Shown here: piece after piece, positions 35,924 through 45,478 of the stretch
Layout: every line of letters starts with the position of its first letter
Position numbering within the stretch: the first letter of the stretch is position 1
DNA from: Chloroflexota bacterium
Lineage (GTDB): Bacteria; Chloroflexota; Dehalococcoidia; UBA2979
Reading direction: 5' to 3'
DNA length: 49,701 nucleotides
Assembly (NCBI GenBank): GCA_003670735.1
Contig: QWQU01000005.1
Span: 1 to 49,701, forward strand
Program-made: the position numbers and the translations under genes
The notes under the pieces: model-generated
What the model was told of the DNA's origin: nothing
The model's database searches: none
What the model saw: the letters and a program-made list of their open reading frames with translations, nothing else

Positions 35924-36649
35924 ATGTTTGCTGATCTGCCACAGGTGATGGAGCGCGAGCCGGAGCCGCTGCAGCGCATCTGGCGCGTGCGCGACCTCGT
36001 GATCGGCGTGACGGCGATGATCGTCGCGTTTATCGCGGTGGTGGGCACGCTCGCGCTGCTGCGTGTGCACGGGTTCGTGGCGGGGTTTGCGGCGACGCTG
36101 CTGTTCGAGGTGATTCTCGCGGCGATCGTGCTTGGGTTGGCGCGGCTGCGACGGATCAGCTTTGCGCAGCTGGGGTTTGTGCGACCTCGCAACTGGGGGC
36201 TCGCGATCACGGCGTGGCTGGGCTCGTACGCGGTGGCGATCAGCTATGCGCTGGCGCTGCTGGCGCTGAAAGCGGCGCACCTCGACACGTCGCGCCTCGA
36301 GGGTGGCAATCCGCTGCCGCTCGGGCCGGACGCGACCCCGCTGATGCTGGGGGCACTGGGCGTGCTCGTGATCGGGTTCGCGCCGGTGTGCGAGGAGCTG
36401 TTCTTCCGTGGCTTCGTCTTCCGATGCGTGCGCGGCTTCGCGCCGCTGTTTGCGGCGGCGCTGATTAGCGGGCTCGGGTTTGCCGTGTTCCACGCCAACC
36501 TGGCGGTGGTGGTGCCGTACGCGCTGATCGGGGCGCTGTTCGCCTGGAGCGTGGAATCGAGCGGGTCGCTCTGGACCTCGATCGTGGCGCACACGCTGGT
36601 GAACACGCTCTCATTCGTGGTGAGCGTGGCGGTGTTCGCGCGGGCGTAG
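35924..36649 (+). CDS. CPBP family intramembrane glutamic endopeptidase
   Basis: Multiple TM; VCEELFFRGFVFRCVRGF; GFAVFHANLAVVVPYALIGALFAW; IVAHTLVNTLSFV. Confidence 0.93.
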   Translation: MFADLPQVMEREPEPLQRIWRVRDLVIGVTAMIVAFIAVVGTLALLRVHGFVAGFAATLLFEVILAAIVLGLARLRRISFAQLGFVRPRNWGLAITAWLGSYAVAISYALALLALKAAHLDTSRLEGGNPLPLGPDATPLMLGALGVLVIGFAPVCEELFFRGFVFRCVRGFAPLFAAALISGLGFAVFHANLAVVVPYALIGALFAWSVESSGSLWTSIVAHTLVNTLSFVVSVAVFARA

Positions 36650-36706
36650 GCTGGGGCCGCCTCGGAACTCGCAGGTGGTCAGGCGGGCTGGTACTCTCGT
36701 CGCCCT

Positions 36707-37513
36707 ATGGCTGATCGACTCGCCACGATGTTTGCACGCACCCGCGCAGAGGGCCGTCCGGCGATCATTCCGTTCGTCCCGGGCGGCTGGCCCGAGGCTG
36801 ACGCGACCGTCGCAATCGTGCGCGCAGCCGTCGAAGGCGGCGCGGACGCACTCGAGATTGGCTTCCCGTTCAGCGACCCGCTGGCCGACGGCGCGACCAA
36901 CCAGCTCGCGTACCAGCAGGCGCTTGCGAACGGCGTGAACGCCGACACGATTCTCGCTGCCGTGCGCGCGATCCGCGCCGAGGGCATCGAGGTGCCGATC
37001 CTGCTGATGGGCTACAGCAACCCGCTCTATTCCTACGGCGTGGTGAAGTTCGCCTCGGACGCCGCTACGGCGGGGGTGGACGGGCTGATCATCGTGGACC
37101 TGCCGCCCGAGGAGGCTACGGAGCTCGAGGGCCCCGCACAGGCTGCCGGGCTGCACCTGATCTACCTGCTCGCGCCGGCCTCGACTGCTGAGCGGATCAC
37201 GGCGGTCGCGCAGCACGCGAGCGGCTTCATCTACTGCGTGAGCGTGACCGGCGTGACTGGTGCGCGCACCTCGATGTCCTCGGAGCTGCCGGAGTTCCTC
37301 GCCCGGGTTCGAGCGCAGACGGATGTGCCGCTGGCCGTGGGCTTCGGCATCTCGGCGCGCGAGCACGTAGAGGCGGTCGGCCAGGTGGCCGACGCGGCGA
37401 TCATCGGCAGTGCCTTCGTGCAGGTCGTGGGCGGCGCCCCGGCAGCCTCTAGGCCCGCGGCGGTGAGCGCCTTCGTGCGTGAGATGGCCGGCGCGAGCCC
37501 CGCCAGGGCCTGA
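36707..37513 (+). CDS. trpA: Tryptophan synthase alpha chain
   Basis: RPAIIPFVPGGWPEADATVAIVRAAVEGGADALEIGFPFSDPLADGATNQLAYQQALANG...LLMGYSNPLYSYG...DGLIIVDLPPEEA. Confidence 0.97.
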   Translation: MADRLATMFARTRAEGRPAIIPFVPGGWPEADATVAIVRAAVEGGADALEIGFPFSDPLADGATNQLAYQQALANGVNADTILAAVRAIRAEGIEVPILLMGYSNPLYSYGVVKFASDAATAGVDGLIIVDLPPEEATELEGPAQAAGLHLIYLLAPASTAERITAVAQHASGFIYCVSVTGVTGARTSMSSELPEFLARVRAQTDVPLAVGFGISAREHVEAVGQVADAAIIGSAFVQVVGGAPAASRPAAVSAFVREMAGASPARA

Positions 37514-37622
37514 CGGCTATCACGGCTGGGCCTGTGACCTAGCCTGCCGCTCGCGGTGGGCGCTACAGTCGGCAGCAAGCAAGGGCGGCCGGGGGGGCCG
37601 AGCAGCAGGTTCGGAGCCATTC

Positions 37623-37991
37623 ATGCTCGTCCGGGGGATCCGAGGGGCCACCACCGTTGAGGCCAACGCGCGCGAGGACATCCTTGATGCGACTCGGGAG
37701 CTGCTGACCGCGATCCTCGAAGCGAACCGCGTCGAGCACGACCTGGTTGCCTCGATCGTCTTTAGCACCTCGCCTGACCTGAACGCCGAGTTCCCCGCAG
37801 TCGCCGCGCGCGAGCTCGGGTGGACCGATGTAGCGCTGAGCTGCTTCCACGAGATGGGCGTGCCCGGATCGCTGCCGAAGTGCCTGCGGATCCTGATGAC
37901 TGTGAACACCGACCTCGCGCTTGGCGAGGTGAAGCACATCTACCTGCGTGGCGCTCGGGCACTGCGCCCCGATCTCGTCGGCGAAGAATAG
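37623..37991 (+). CDS. aroH: Chorismate mutase (AroH type)
   Basis: MLVRGIRGATTVEANAREDILDATRELLTAILEANRVEHDLVASIVFSTSPDLNAEFPAVAARELGWTDVALSCFHEMGVPGSLPKCLRILM. Confidence 0.96.
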   Translation: MLVRGIRGATTVEANAREDILDATRELLTAILEANRVEHDLVASIVFSTSPDLNAEFPAVAARELGWTDVALSCFHEMGVPGSLPKCLRILMTVNTDLALGEVKHIYLRGARALRPDLVGEE

Positions 37992-38043
37992 TCGCCGCAC
38001 AGCGTCGCTGCCCTGCGGGCGGCGAGAACTCCGAGGCCTTCCA

Positions 38044-39087
38044 ATGATCGTCGTCATGAACATGGGGCGCAGCGAGGCGCAGCGCGACGCGATCCTGCAG
38101 CGCCTGCAAACACTCGGACTGCGCGGTCAGGAAATCAGCGGTGTCTCGCGCACGGTGATCGCCGTGCTGGGCAACGTGTTCCCGGAGCTGCGTGACGAAC
38201 TCTCCACGATGGAGGGCGTCGACGAGGTCCTGCGAGTCTCGAAGCCATACAAGCTCGCGAACCGCGAAGTGCACATGGACGACACGGTCGTCGAGTTGCC
38301 GTACGGCGTGCGCGTCGGTGACGGCCACCCCGTGATCATCGCCGGTCCCTGCGCGGTCGAGACCGAGGAGCAGCTCTGGGCTGCGGCCAAGGGCATCCGC
38401 GCCGCCGGCGCACACATCCTGCGCGGCGGCGCGTTCAAGCCGCGCACCTCGCCGTATTCGTTCCAGGGGCTTGGGGTGCCGGGTCTGAAGATCCTGAAGG
38501 ACGCTGGTGACCGTCTCGGGCTGCCCGTGGTGACCGAGCTGATGTCGGTGCGCGACATCGACGCCGTCGCGCAGTACTCGGACGTGCTGCAGATCGGCGC
38601 GCGCAACACGCAGAACTTCGTGCTGCTTGAAGAGGCGGCGAAGGTCGGCAAGCCGATCCTGCTGAAGCGAGCAATCGCCGGCACGATCGAGGAGTGGCTG
38701 CTGGCGGCGGAGTACATCTTGAACGCCGGCAACCCGAACGTGATCCTCTGCGAGCGCGGCATCCGCACGTTCGAGACGGCGACGCGCAACACACTCGACC
38801 TGAACGCGATCGCGCTGGTGAAGCGCCTCAGCCACCTCCCGGTGATCTCGGATCCGTCGCACGGGACGGGCCGCTGGTACCTGGTACGTCCGATGTCGAT
38901 GGCGAGCATTGCGGTGGGCGCCGACGGCCTGATGATCGAGGTGCACCCGAGCCCTGACCACGCGCTGTCCGACGGCGCGCAGTCGCTGACGCCGGGCAAT
39001 TTCGCCGGCCTCGTGCGCGAGGTGGGGAAGCTCGCGGAGGCGATCGGTCGTCCGCTCTCGCCGGCACCAGAGCGCATCGCCTCATGA
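38044..39087 (+). CDS. aroF: 3-deoxy-7-phosphoheptulonate synthase
   Basis: MIVVMNMGRSEAQRDAILQRLQTLG...VIIAGPCAVETEEQLWAAAKGIRAAGAHILRGGAFKPRTSPYSFQGLG. Confidence 0.97.
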   Translation: MIVVMNMGRSEAQRDAILQRLQTLGLRGQEISGVSRTVIAVLGNVFPELRDELSTMEGVDEVLRVSKPYKLANREVHMDDTVVELPYGVRVGDGHPVIIAGPCAVETEEQLWAAAKGIRAAGAHILRGGAFKPRTSPYSFQGLGVPGLKILKDAGDRLGLPVVTELMSVRDIDAVAQYSDVLQIGARNTQNFVLLEEAAKVGKPILLKRAIAGTIEEWLLAAEYILNAGNPNVILCERGIRTFETATRNTLDLNAIALVKRLSHLPVISDPSHGTGRWYLVRPMSMASIAVGADGLMIEVHPSPDHALSDGAQSLTPGNFAGLVREVGKLAEAIGRPLSPAPERIAS

Positions 39088-39995
39088 CGATGCCCGAGAC
39101 GCCCAACGGCCAGCCGACAGACGAGGTCGTCGTGACCGAAGAACCCACCGGGGACAGCTCGACGCCAGAGCAGCCGGCCGCCGTACAGGCAGAGCCCACG
39201 CCCGAGGTGGATGAGGGGCCGTTCCAGCTCCAGCTGCCGGTGTTCGAGGGACCGCTCGACCTGCTGCTGCACCTGCTGGATGAGCGCACGCTCGACATCA
39301 CCGAGGTATCGCTGCTCGCGGTCACGGAGCAATACCTCTCGCACCTCCGCGCGGGCGATCAGGTCAGCGCGGACGCACTTGTCGAGTTCATCTCGGTCGG
39401 TGCGCGGCTGCTGCTGATGAAGTCGCGCGCGCTGCTGCCTCGAGACCCGGACGCCGCGCCTCCCGACGAAGAGGACGAGGACGACCCGCAGAACCTGGTG
39501 AAGGCGCTGCAGGAGTACCGCCGCTACAAGCAGGCGGCTGACTACCTGCGCGACCTGGAAGACCAGCACCGGACGATGCACCGCCGCTCTGCGGCGCCCC
39601 CGGAGATGCCTCTGCCGCCGGGACTCGACGGTGTCACGCTGAGCTCGCTGGTGGACCTGTTCCGCAAGGTGCTGGAGCGCACACCGGACGAGGACGCGGC
39701 CGAGGAAGCACGTGCTCGCCAGCCGCGCGCGGTGCCGCGCCCACGGGTGCGCCTGCAGGACCGGATCAAGCTGCTGGTCGATCGCCTTGAGCGCGACGGG
39801 CAGCTCTCGTTCCTCGCGCTGCTGGGCGACGCGCCGACGCGCACCTCGGTGATTGTTGACTTCCTCGCGGTGCTCGAGCTGATCAAGGTGCGTTACCTGC
39901 GCGCCGAGCAGTCCGACGCGTTCGGCGACATCGCGCTTGTCCGGATCGAGGGCACGACCGCTCCCGAGACCGTCGAGATCGAGCTCGAAGGCTAG
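39084..39995 (+). CDS. scpA: Segregation and condensation protein A
   Basis: FQLQLPVFEGPLDLLLHLLDERTLDITEVSLLAVTEQYLSHLR...LVEFISVGARLLLMKSRALLP. Confidence 0.94.
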   Translation: MTMPETPNGQPTDEVVVTEEPTGDSSTPEQPAAVQAEPTPEVDEGPFQLQLPVFEGPLDLLLHLLDERTLDITEVSLLAVTEQYLSHLRAGDQVSADALVEFISVGARLLLMKSRALLPRDPDAAPPDEEDEDDPQNLVKALQEYRRYKQAADYLRDLEDQHRTMHRRSAAPPEMPLPPGLDGVTLSSLVDLFRKVLERTPDEDAAEEARARQPRAVPRPRVRLQDRIKLLVDRLERDGQLSFLALLGDAPTRTSVIVDFLAVLELIKVRYLRAEQSDAFGDIALVRIEGTTAPETVEIELEG

Positions 39996-40130
39996 CGCTC
40001 GCGCCGGTATTCGCCGGTGCTCATCGCCTTTGCGGGACGGCGCTAACCACCTGACGGGTGCTCTCGTCAAGGTGCGGGCCTCGGTGCGCCGATGCTACGA
40101 TTTGCCCGTCAACCGGTCGGAGGCTCCCAC

Positions 40131-41060
40131 GTGCTGCTGGTCCGTGATGAACTGCGCCATGCCGCCACCACGGGCGGAAACGTCGTCACGATCGGCGTGT
40201 TCGATGGCGTGCATCGCGGGCACAAGGCGCTGATCGTGCGCGTGACCGCCGAGGCTGCCGCGCGCGGCCTGGGGGCCGGGGTTGTGACCTTCCACCCGAA
40301 CCCTGTAACCGTGCTGCGGCCGGACGTGCCGTTCAGCTACCTCACGAGCCTGGAGCGCCGTGTTGAGCTACTCCGCGACGCCGGGGCGCAGTGGGTCGCT
40401 GTGCTGCAGTTCACCTCGGAGCTTGCGCTCGTATCCGCCGAGGATTTCGCGCGGATGCTCGTCGAAGACGCGGGGATGCGCCTGCTGATCATCGGCGAGG
40501 ACTTCCACCTCGGTCGCGGGCGCGAGGGCGACGTCGCCACGCTGCGCGCGATTGGCGAGCGCCTCGGGTTCGAGGTGCAGACGATTCCCCTGGTCGCGGG
40601 GGGCACCGACGACACCTCGGACATCTCGTCCACTCGGATCCGGCGCGCGCTCGCGACAGGCGAGATGCGCGAGGTCGCGGAGCTGCTCGGTCGTCCGTAC
40701 TCGCTGCGCGGGCCCGTGCTCCACGGCGACGAACGCGGACGCACGATTGGCTTTCCGACGCTGAACATCGGCGTGAGCCCCGACCACGCGCTGCCGCCGA
40801 ACGGCGTCTACGTAACGTGTGCAGAGATGGATGGCGCGACGTACCACGGCGCGACGAACATCGGCACGCAGCCGACCTTCGACGGGACACAGCGGCGCGT
40901 CGAGACGCACCTGCTCGACTTCGAGGGCGACGTGTACGGACATGTCGTGCGGATCGAGCTGCTGCAGCAGCTGCGCGACGAGCGCAAGTTCGATGGCTTC
41001 GAGGCGCTGGTGACACAGATCCAACTCGACGTCGTGGAGACGAGGGCGTTCTTCGCATGA
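40131..41060 (+). CDS. ribF: Bifunctional riboflavin kinase / FAD synthetase
   Basis: NVVTIGVFDGVHRGHKALIVRVTAEAAARGLGAGVVTFHPNPVTVL...SSTRIRRALATGEMREVAELLGRPYSLRGPVLHGDERGRTIGFPTLNI; SD GGAGG before GTG 40131. Confidence 0.95.
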   Translation: MLLVRDELRHAATTGGNVVTIGVFDGVHRGHKALIVRVTAEAAARGLGAGVVTFHPNPVTVLRPDVPFSYLTSLERRVELLRDAGAQWVAVLQFTSELALVSAEDFARMLVEDAGMRLLIIGEDFHLGRGREGDVATLRAIGERLGFEVQTIPLVAGGTDDTSDISSTRIRRALATGEMREVAELLGRPYSLRGPVLHGDERGRTIGFPTLNIGVSPDHALPPNGVYVTCAEMDGATYHGATNIGTQPTFDGTQRRVETHLLDFEGDVYGHVVRIELLQQLRDERKFDGFEALVTQIQLDVVETRAFFA

Positions 41061-42289
41061 CGACGACCAAGCGCACGATGGCCCCGGTCGATGAGCAGCT
41101 CGCGATCCTGATGCGCGGGACTGACTTTGGTGACGAGCAGACGTATCGAGCGATGGAGCGCGAGCTGCGCGCCAAGCTGAACGAAGACCGTCCGCTGCGT
41201 GTTTACTGCGGCTACGACCCGACCTCGGTCGATCTGACGCTCGGCCACACCGTGACATTCCGCAAGCTGAAGCAGTTCCAGGACTTCGGTCACGAGATCA
41301 CGTTCCTGATTGGCAACTTCACTGGCCTGATCGGTGACCCGACCGACAAGGACAAGACGCGGCCGATGATCAACGCGGAGACGCTGGCCGCGAACTCCGT
41401 GCGCTACGCAGAGCAGGCCGGGCGCATCCTCGACATGTCGAGGGCTGTGGTGCGCCACAACGCGGACTGGCTGGCGCCGCTAACGTTCGAGGACGTGATC
41501 CGACTGTGCGCGAAGTTCACGGTCGCGGAGTTCCTCAAGCGTGAATCGTTTGCCAAGCGCTACAGCGGCGGCGAGCCGATCTACCTCTCCGAGTTCATGT
41601 ACGGTCTGCTGCAGGCATACGACGCCTACGAGCTCAAGACGGACGTGCAGGTCGGCGGACGTGACCAGCTCTTCAACCTGATGGCTGGGCGCAAACTCCA
41701 GCAGGAGATGGGCCACCCACAGCAGGTCGTGATCATGACGCCGCTACTCGTTGGCCTCGATGGTCACGAGAAGATGTCGAAGTCGCTCGGTAACTACATT
41801 GCTGTCGATGACGCGCCGAACGACATGTACGGCAAGGCGATGTCGATCCCCGATGAGGTGATGCAAAACTACTTCGAGCTGCTGACGGACGTCACTGCCG
41901 ACGACGTGCAAGCACTGCTCGCGAGCGTCGCAGCGAAGGAGCTCCCGCCGATCGAGGCGAAGAAGCGACTGGCGCTCGAGATCACCTCGACGCTGTACCC
42001 GCGCGCGGAAGCCGAGGGCGCGCAGGTCTACTTCGAGTCCACGTTCCAGCGCCGTGAGACGCCCGACGAGATGCAGGAGTACGTGCTGAGCGGCGCGACC
42101 GAGCGGCTGACCGACGTGCTGGTGGCCGCCTCGATGGCGGCGAGCAACGGCGAGGTGCGCCGGCTCGTGACGCAGGGCGCGGTGCGCGTGAATGGCGAGG
42201 CGACCTCGGACTTTGCGGTCGAGCTCAAGGCTGGCGACGAGGTACGCGTGGGTCGCACGCGCTTCCTGCGCCTGGTGGCCGGGAACTAG
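41057..42289 (+). CDS. tyrS: Tyrosyl-tRNA synthetase (with C-terminal S4 domain)
   Basis: LRVYCGYDPTSVDLTLGHTVTFRKLKQFQDFGHEITFLIGNFTGLIGDPTDKDKTRP...LLVGLDGHEKMSKSLGNYI. Confidence 0.97.
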   Translation: MTTTKRTMAPVDEQLAILMRGTDFGDEQTYRAMERELRAKLNEDRPLRVYCGYDPTSVDLTLGHTVTFRKLKQFQDFGHEITFLIGNFTGLIGDPTDKDKTRPMINAETLAANSVRYAEQAGRILDMSRAVVRHNADWLAPLTFEDVIRLCAKFTVAEFLKRESFAKRYSGGEPIYLSEFMYGLLQAYDAYELKTDVQVGGRDQLFNLMAGRKLQQEMGHPQQVVIMTPLLVGLDGHEKMSKSLGNYIAVDDAPNDMYGKAMSIPDEVMQNYFELLTDVTADDVQALLASVAAKELPPIEAKKRLALEITSTLYPRAEAEGAQVYFESTFQRRETPDEMQEYVLSGATERLTDVLVAASMAASNGEVRRLVTQGAVRVNGEATSDFAVELKAGDEVRVGRTRFLRLVAGN

Positions 42290-42293
42290 CGCG

Positions 42294-42746
42294 ATGATCG
42301 ACGGCGGACACGAGATCGATATTGACGCCGTCATTCAGAACATCGATGAGGCTGAAGTCGTCACGCTGCATTTCCCGATGCTGCGCCAGACGCTACTGAT
42401 CGACACCCGTCTCGATGCCCAAAGCCTGCCGCTGGTGCGGGTGGTACCGATGGTGAACAACACGACGGAGCGGTTCGCGTCACTCGAGGCGATGCGGCCG
42501 GGGCTGGAGCGGCCACGGTCGATCACGATGATCCCGTGGGCGCGCTCGGTGGAGGCACTGGAGTGGGCGGGCGTGTGGCCTCGGGTGATCGCGCGGCTCG
42601 AGGCGTCTGGTGACGAGACGACGCTGCTCGATGCACGGCGCGCGTTCCGGCAGCTGCGATCGCTCGAGCTCGTCGAGCTGCGTGAGGCAATCGTTGGCCG
42701 GCAGTACCGCACGGTGTGGCGCGCTCGCGCCGAAGAGGCGCGCTAA
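42294..42746 (+). CDS. Hypothetical protein
   Basis: MIDGGHEIDIDAVIQNIDEAEVVTLHFPMLRQTLLIDTR...; start 4 nt after tyrS stop. Confidence 0.7.
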   Translation: MIDGGHEIDIDAVIQNIDEAEVVTLHFPMLRQTLLIDTRLDAQSLPLVRVVPMVNNTTERFASLEAMRPGLERPRSITMIPWARSVEALEWAGVWPRVIARLEASGDETTLLDARRAFRQLRSLELVELREAIVGRQYRTVWRARAEEAR

Positions 42747-42768
42747 GCCGCCTCGTTCGCTTGAACTC

Positions 42769-43182
42769 CTAGCTGATGTCTGCGGCTTCCGCGCCGGCCC
42801 ATTCGAGGGCTTCCTGGCGGTCGGAGAACGAGCGGCCTTGCTCGATCATGCCGTTGCGGAACGTGAAGACGTCGACGAGGTCTCCCTCGCGCCACTCGGT
42901 CTCGCCCTCGACGCGCACGTGGACGTGCGCGAAGACGACAACGTTGTCACCGGCGGTGATGAACCGCTCCGGTTCGCGCGTCCCCTCAGCCCAGTTGCCG
43001 CGTGCCTCCGCGAAATGCTTTGTGACGGCAGCAAAGCCCTGCCAGGTCCCGCCGCCCGCGTCCGCGGGATCGGTCCACTCGATCTGTGGAGCGAACGCGG
43101 CAGTGATCGCCGGGATGTCGTTGCGGTTCAGTGCGGCGTAGAAGTCGCGTACCACCTGCGTCTCTGCCTCGAGGTCGCTCAT
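42769..43182 (-). CDS. SnoaL/NTF2-like fold protein
   Basis: VVRDFYAALNRNDIPAITAAFAPQIEWTDPADAGGGTWQGFAAVTKHFAEARGNW; overlaps recJ stop. Confidence 0.85.
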   Translation of the reverse strand: MSDLEAETQVVRDFYAALNRNDIPAITAAFAPQIEWTDPADAGGGTWQGFAAVTKHFAEARGNWAEGTREPERFITAGDNVVVFAHVHVRVEGETEWREGDLVDVFTFRNGMIEQGRSFSDRQEALEWAGAEAADIS

Positions 43183-44894
43183 GCGTCGGCCGACGGGCGC
43201 AGGTCGAGGACCTCGAGCTGGAGGGTGCCGCGCAGGTTGTCGCGCCGGAAGGTGTAGACGATGTCGGCGAGCTCGCCGTTGGGGACGGCCTGCTCTGCGG
43301 CGCGGAAGGCGATCGCGTTCCAGGTGACGCGGCCTTCCTTGAGCTTGAACTGGAGGTGCGCGCCGTCCTGGCCGACGGTGCGCGAGTCCTGAATCGTCAC
43401 GCGTCGCCCGAGGAAGCGCGGGGTGTCGTTGCCGATGCCGTGGGGGCCGAGGCGGTGCAGCCACTTCAGCATGTCGCTGTTCACCTCGCTCAGGGGCAGC
43501 TCGGCGTCGATCTCGATGGTGGGGACGATGGTCGATGCATCGAGGTGGGCCGCGGCGTCCGCGAGCAGCGTGGCGCGCACCTCGTCGAGCCTCGAGGCGT
43601 CGATCGTGAAGCCGGCGGCGGCGCGGTGACCGCCGAAGCGCTTGAACAGCTCGGCATTGCGGCGCAGCAGCGCGGTGATGTCGAACTCGGGGATCGAGCG
43701 GCAGGAGGCTCGTGCCTCGCCGTCGGCAATCTGCATGACGATCGCGGGGCGCTGGAACTGCTCGACCAGCCGCGAGGCGACGAGGCCGACGATGCCTGAT
43801 GAGATGTCGGGGCTCGCGACCATGACGAGCGCGTCGACGCCCTGCTCCGGCGTGACCGAGGTCGTGGCGATCTCGAACGCATCGGCAGTCTGGCTGCGGC
43901 GCTGCGTGTTGAGGGCTTCGAGCTGCGCGGCAAGCTCCTCGGCACGCGCGGGGTCCTCGGTGAGCATCAGCTCGAGGGCGATCTTGGCGTGCTCCATACG
44001 GCCGGCGGCGTTCAGCCTCGGGCCAAGCTGCCAGCCACAGGCGTCGGGGTCGACGTCGCTGAGGTCGAGGCCAGCGATCGAGGCGAGCGCGCGCAGACCG
44101 GGGCGCTGCGAGCGGCGCAGGCCATCGAGACCGATGCGCACCAGGTCGCGGTTCTCGGCGAGCATCGGCGCGAGGTCGCAGATCGTGCCCAGCGCGACGA
44201 GCGCGCGGTGCGGTTCCGGGTCGTAGGGCTGCTGCATCTGGTCGTAGAGATCGTGCACGACCTTGTAGGCGACGCCACAGGCAGCGGGCTCCGAGCCGTA
44301 CTCCGAGTTGGTGAGCTTGGGGTTCACGATCGCGAGCGCGTCCGGGAGCTCTTCCGGCACGGTGTGGTGGTCAATGATGATCACGTCCATGCCGAGCTCG
44401 TTCGCGGCGGCGACCTCACGGACGGCGGAGGTGCCGCAGTCGGCGGTGACGAGCACGGTGGCGCCTCGACCGTGGAGGGCGCGGATGGCGTCCACGTTGG
44501 GGCCGTAGCCCTCCGTGAAGCGGTCGGGGATGTACGGGAGCGGCTCGGCGCCGAGCGCGGAGAGGCCCTCGGTGAGGATCGTGGTCGAGGTCACGCCGTC
44601 GACGTCGAAGTCGCCGAAGACGGCGACCTTCTCGCCGGCACGGCAGGCCTGGGCAAGGCGCGCGACGGCAATCTCGAGGTTGGGCATGAGGGCGGGGTTG
44701 GTTAGCTCGCCCGGAGCGCCGAGGTATGCCTTGCCCTCGGCGGTGTCGTGGACGTCGCGCAGGGCGAGTAGCAGCGAGAGCAGCCGGGGCCACGGGGCGT
44801 CCTCGAAGGCACGCAGGTCGGGGACGGCTTGGACGCGCCAGCGCTTGCCGCTCGAACCTTCGAGGAGGCGGTCGGCGTGCTCGAGTGTGGTCAT
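43179..44894 (-). CDS. recJ: Single-stranded-DNA-specific exonuclease RecJ
   Basis: KVAVFGDFDVDGVTSTTILTEGLSALGAE...VLVTADCGTSAVREVAAANELGMDVIIIDHHTVPEELPDALAIVNPK; C-term FGGHRAAAGFTID. Confidence 0.95.
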   Translation of the reverse strand: MTTLEHADRLLEGSSGKRWRVQAVPDLRAFEDAPWPRLLSLLLALRDVHDTAEGKAYLGAPGELTNPALMPNLEIAVARLAQACRAGEKVAVFGDFDVDGVTSTTILTEGLSALGAEPLPYIPDRFTEGYGPNVDAIRALHGRGATVLVTADCGTSAVREVAAANELGMDVIIIDHHTVPEELPDALAIVNPKLTNSEYGSEPAACGVAYKVVHDLYDQMQQPYDPEPHRALVALGTICDLAPMLAENRDLVRIGLDGLRRSQRPGLRALASIAGLDLSDVDPDACGWQLGPRLNAAGRMEHAKIALELMLTEDPARAEELAAQLEALNTQRRSQTADAFEIATTSVTPEQGVDALVMVASPDISSGIVGLVASRLVEQFQRPAIVMQIADGEARASCRSIPEFDITALLRRNAELFKRFGGHRAAAGFTIDASRLDEVRATLLADAAAHLDASTIVPTIEIDAELPLSEVNSDMLKWLHRLGPHGIGNDTPRFLGRRVTIQDSRTVGQDGAHLQFKLKEGRVTWNAIAFRAAEQAVPNGELADIVYTFRRDNLRGTLQLEVLDLRPSADA

Positions 44895-44973
44895 CGGACG
44901 GGTGGCCTCGCAGCCAGGGAGTGCCTCCAGTATCCGCGACTGAGACGGCGAACACCAATCTTGAGAGGGTGGT

Positions 44974-45053
44974 GTTTGATTGAGTGTCCGCGCATCGCGA
45001 GGCGATTTTCGACGGTCAATCGATCGGTGGTGCGGCGGGTTTGATTGAATGTG
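44974..45053. repeat. Palindromic element copy 2 (44974-45025) plus partial third copy TTTGATTGAATGTGAGC (about 45040-45053)
   Basis: TTTGATTGAGTGTCCGCGC...GATTTTCGACGGTCAATCGATC matches copy 1 at 13468-13515. Confidence 0.65.
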
Positions 45054-45089
45054 AGCATCGAGGCGTACTCGAAGGGCTCGGAGGCGGCG

Positions 45090-45437
45090 ATGGCGACGTG
45101 GGACGAGGTATGCGGCGCGGTGCAGGCAGCGCTGCCGGGCGTCGAGGTGAGCACCTCGTACGGGACGCCGGCGCTGAAGGTGCGCGGCAAGATGCTCGTG
45201 CGCGTGTGGGACGACGAGCCGGACGTGCTGGTGGTGCGGCTGACGGACCTGGACGAGCAGGAGGAGCTGACGGCGACGGAGCCGGAGGTGTTCTTCATCA
45301 CGCCGCACTATGCCGGGCATCCGACCGTGCTCGTACACCTAGACGGCATCGAGGCGGCTGAGCTGGTTGAGTTGGTGACGCCGGCATGGCGCGGGTATGC
45401 CTCGAAGGCGCTGCTGGCGGAGCTCGACGCTCGCTAG
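45090..45437 (+). CDS. MmcQ/YjbR family DNA-binding-like protein
   Basis: MATWDEVCGAVQAALPGVEVSTSYGTPALKVRGKMLVRVWDDEPDVLVVRL...EVFFITPHYAGHPTVLVHLDGI. Confidence 0.88.
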   Translation: MATWDEVCGAVQAALPGVEVSTSYGTPALKVRGKMLVRVWDDEPDVLVVRLTDLDEQEELTATEPEVFFITPHYAGHPTVLVHLDGIEAAELVELVTPAWRGYASKALLAELDAR

Positions 45438-45478
45438 CTCGGCGACACTATTCGCAGCGCATGACGCAGGAGGGCCGC

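Noticed and set aside
37514-37622. Aromatic leader peptide or riboswitch upstream of aroH
   Set aside because: A -10-like TACAGT and a GGCC-GGGG-GGCC hairpin are present but no Phe/Tyr/Trp-rich ORF or convincing structured RNA.
38127-40070. 647-aa minus-strand ORF opposite aroF/scpA
   Set aside because: Antisense to two well-supported genes, no recognisable domain; GC-driven open frame.
42290-42294. Regulatory region between tyrS and the next ORF
   Set aside because: Gap is only 4 nt; probable operon continuation.
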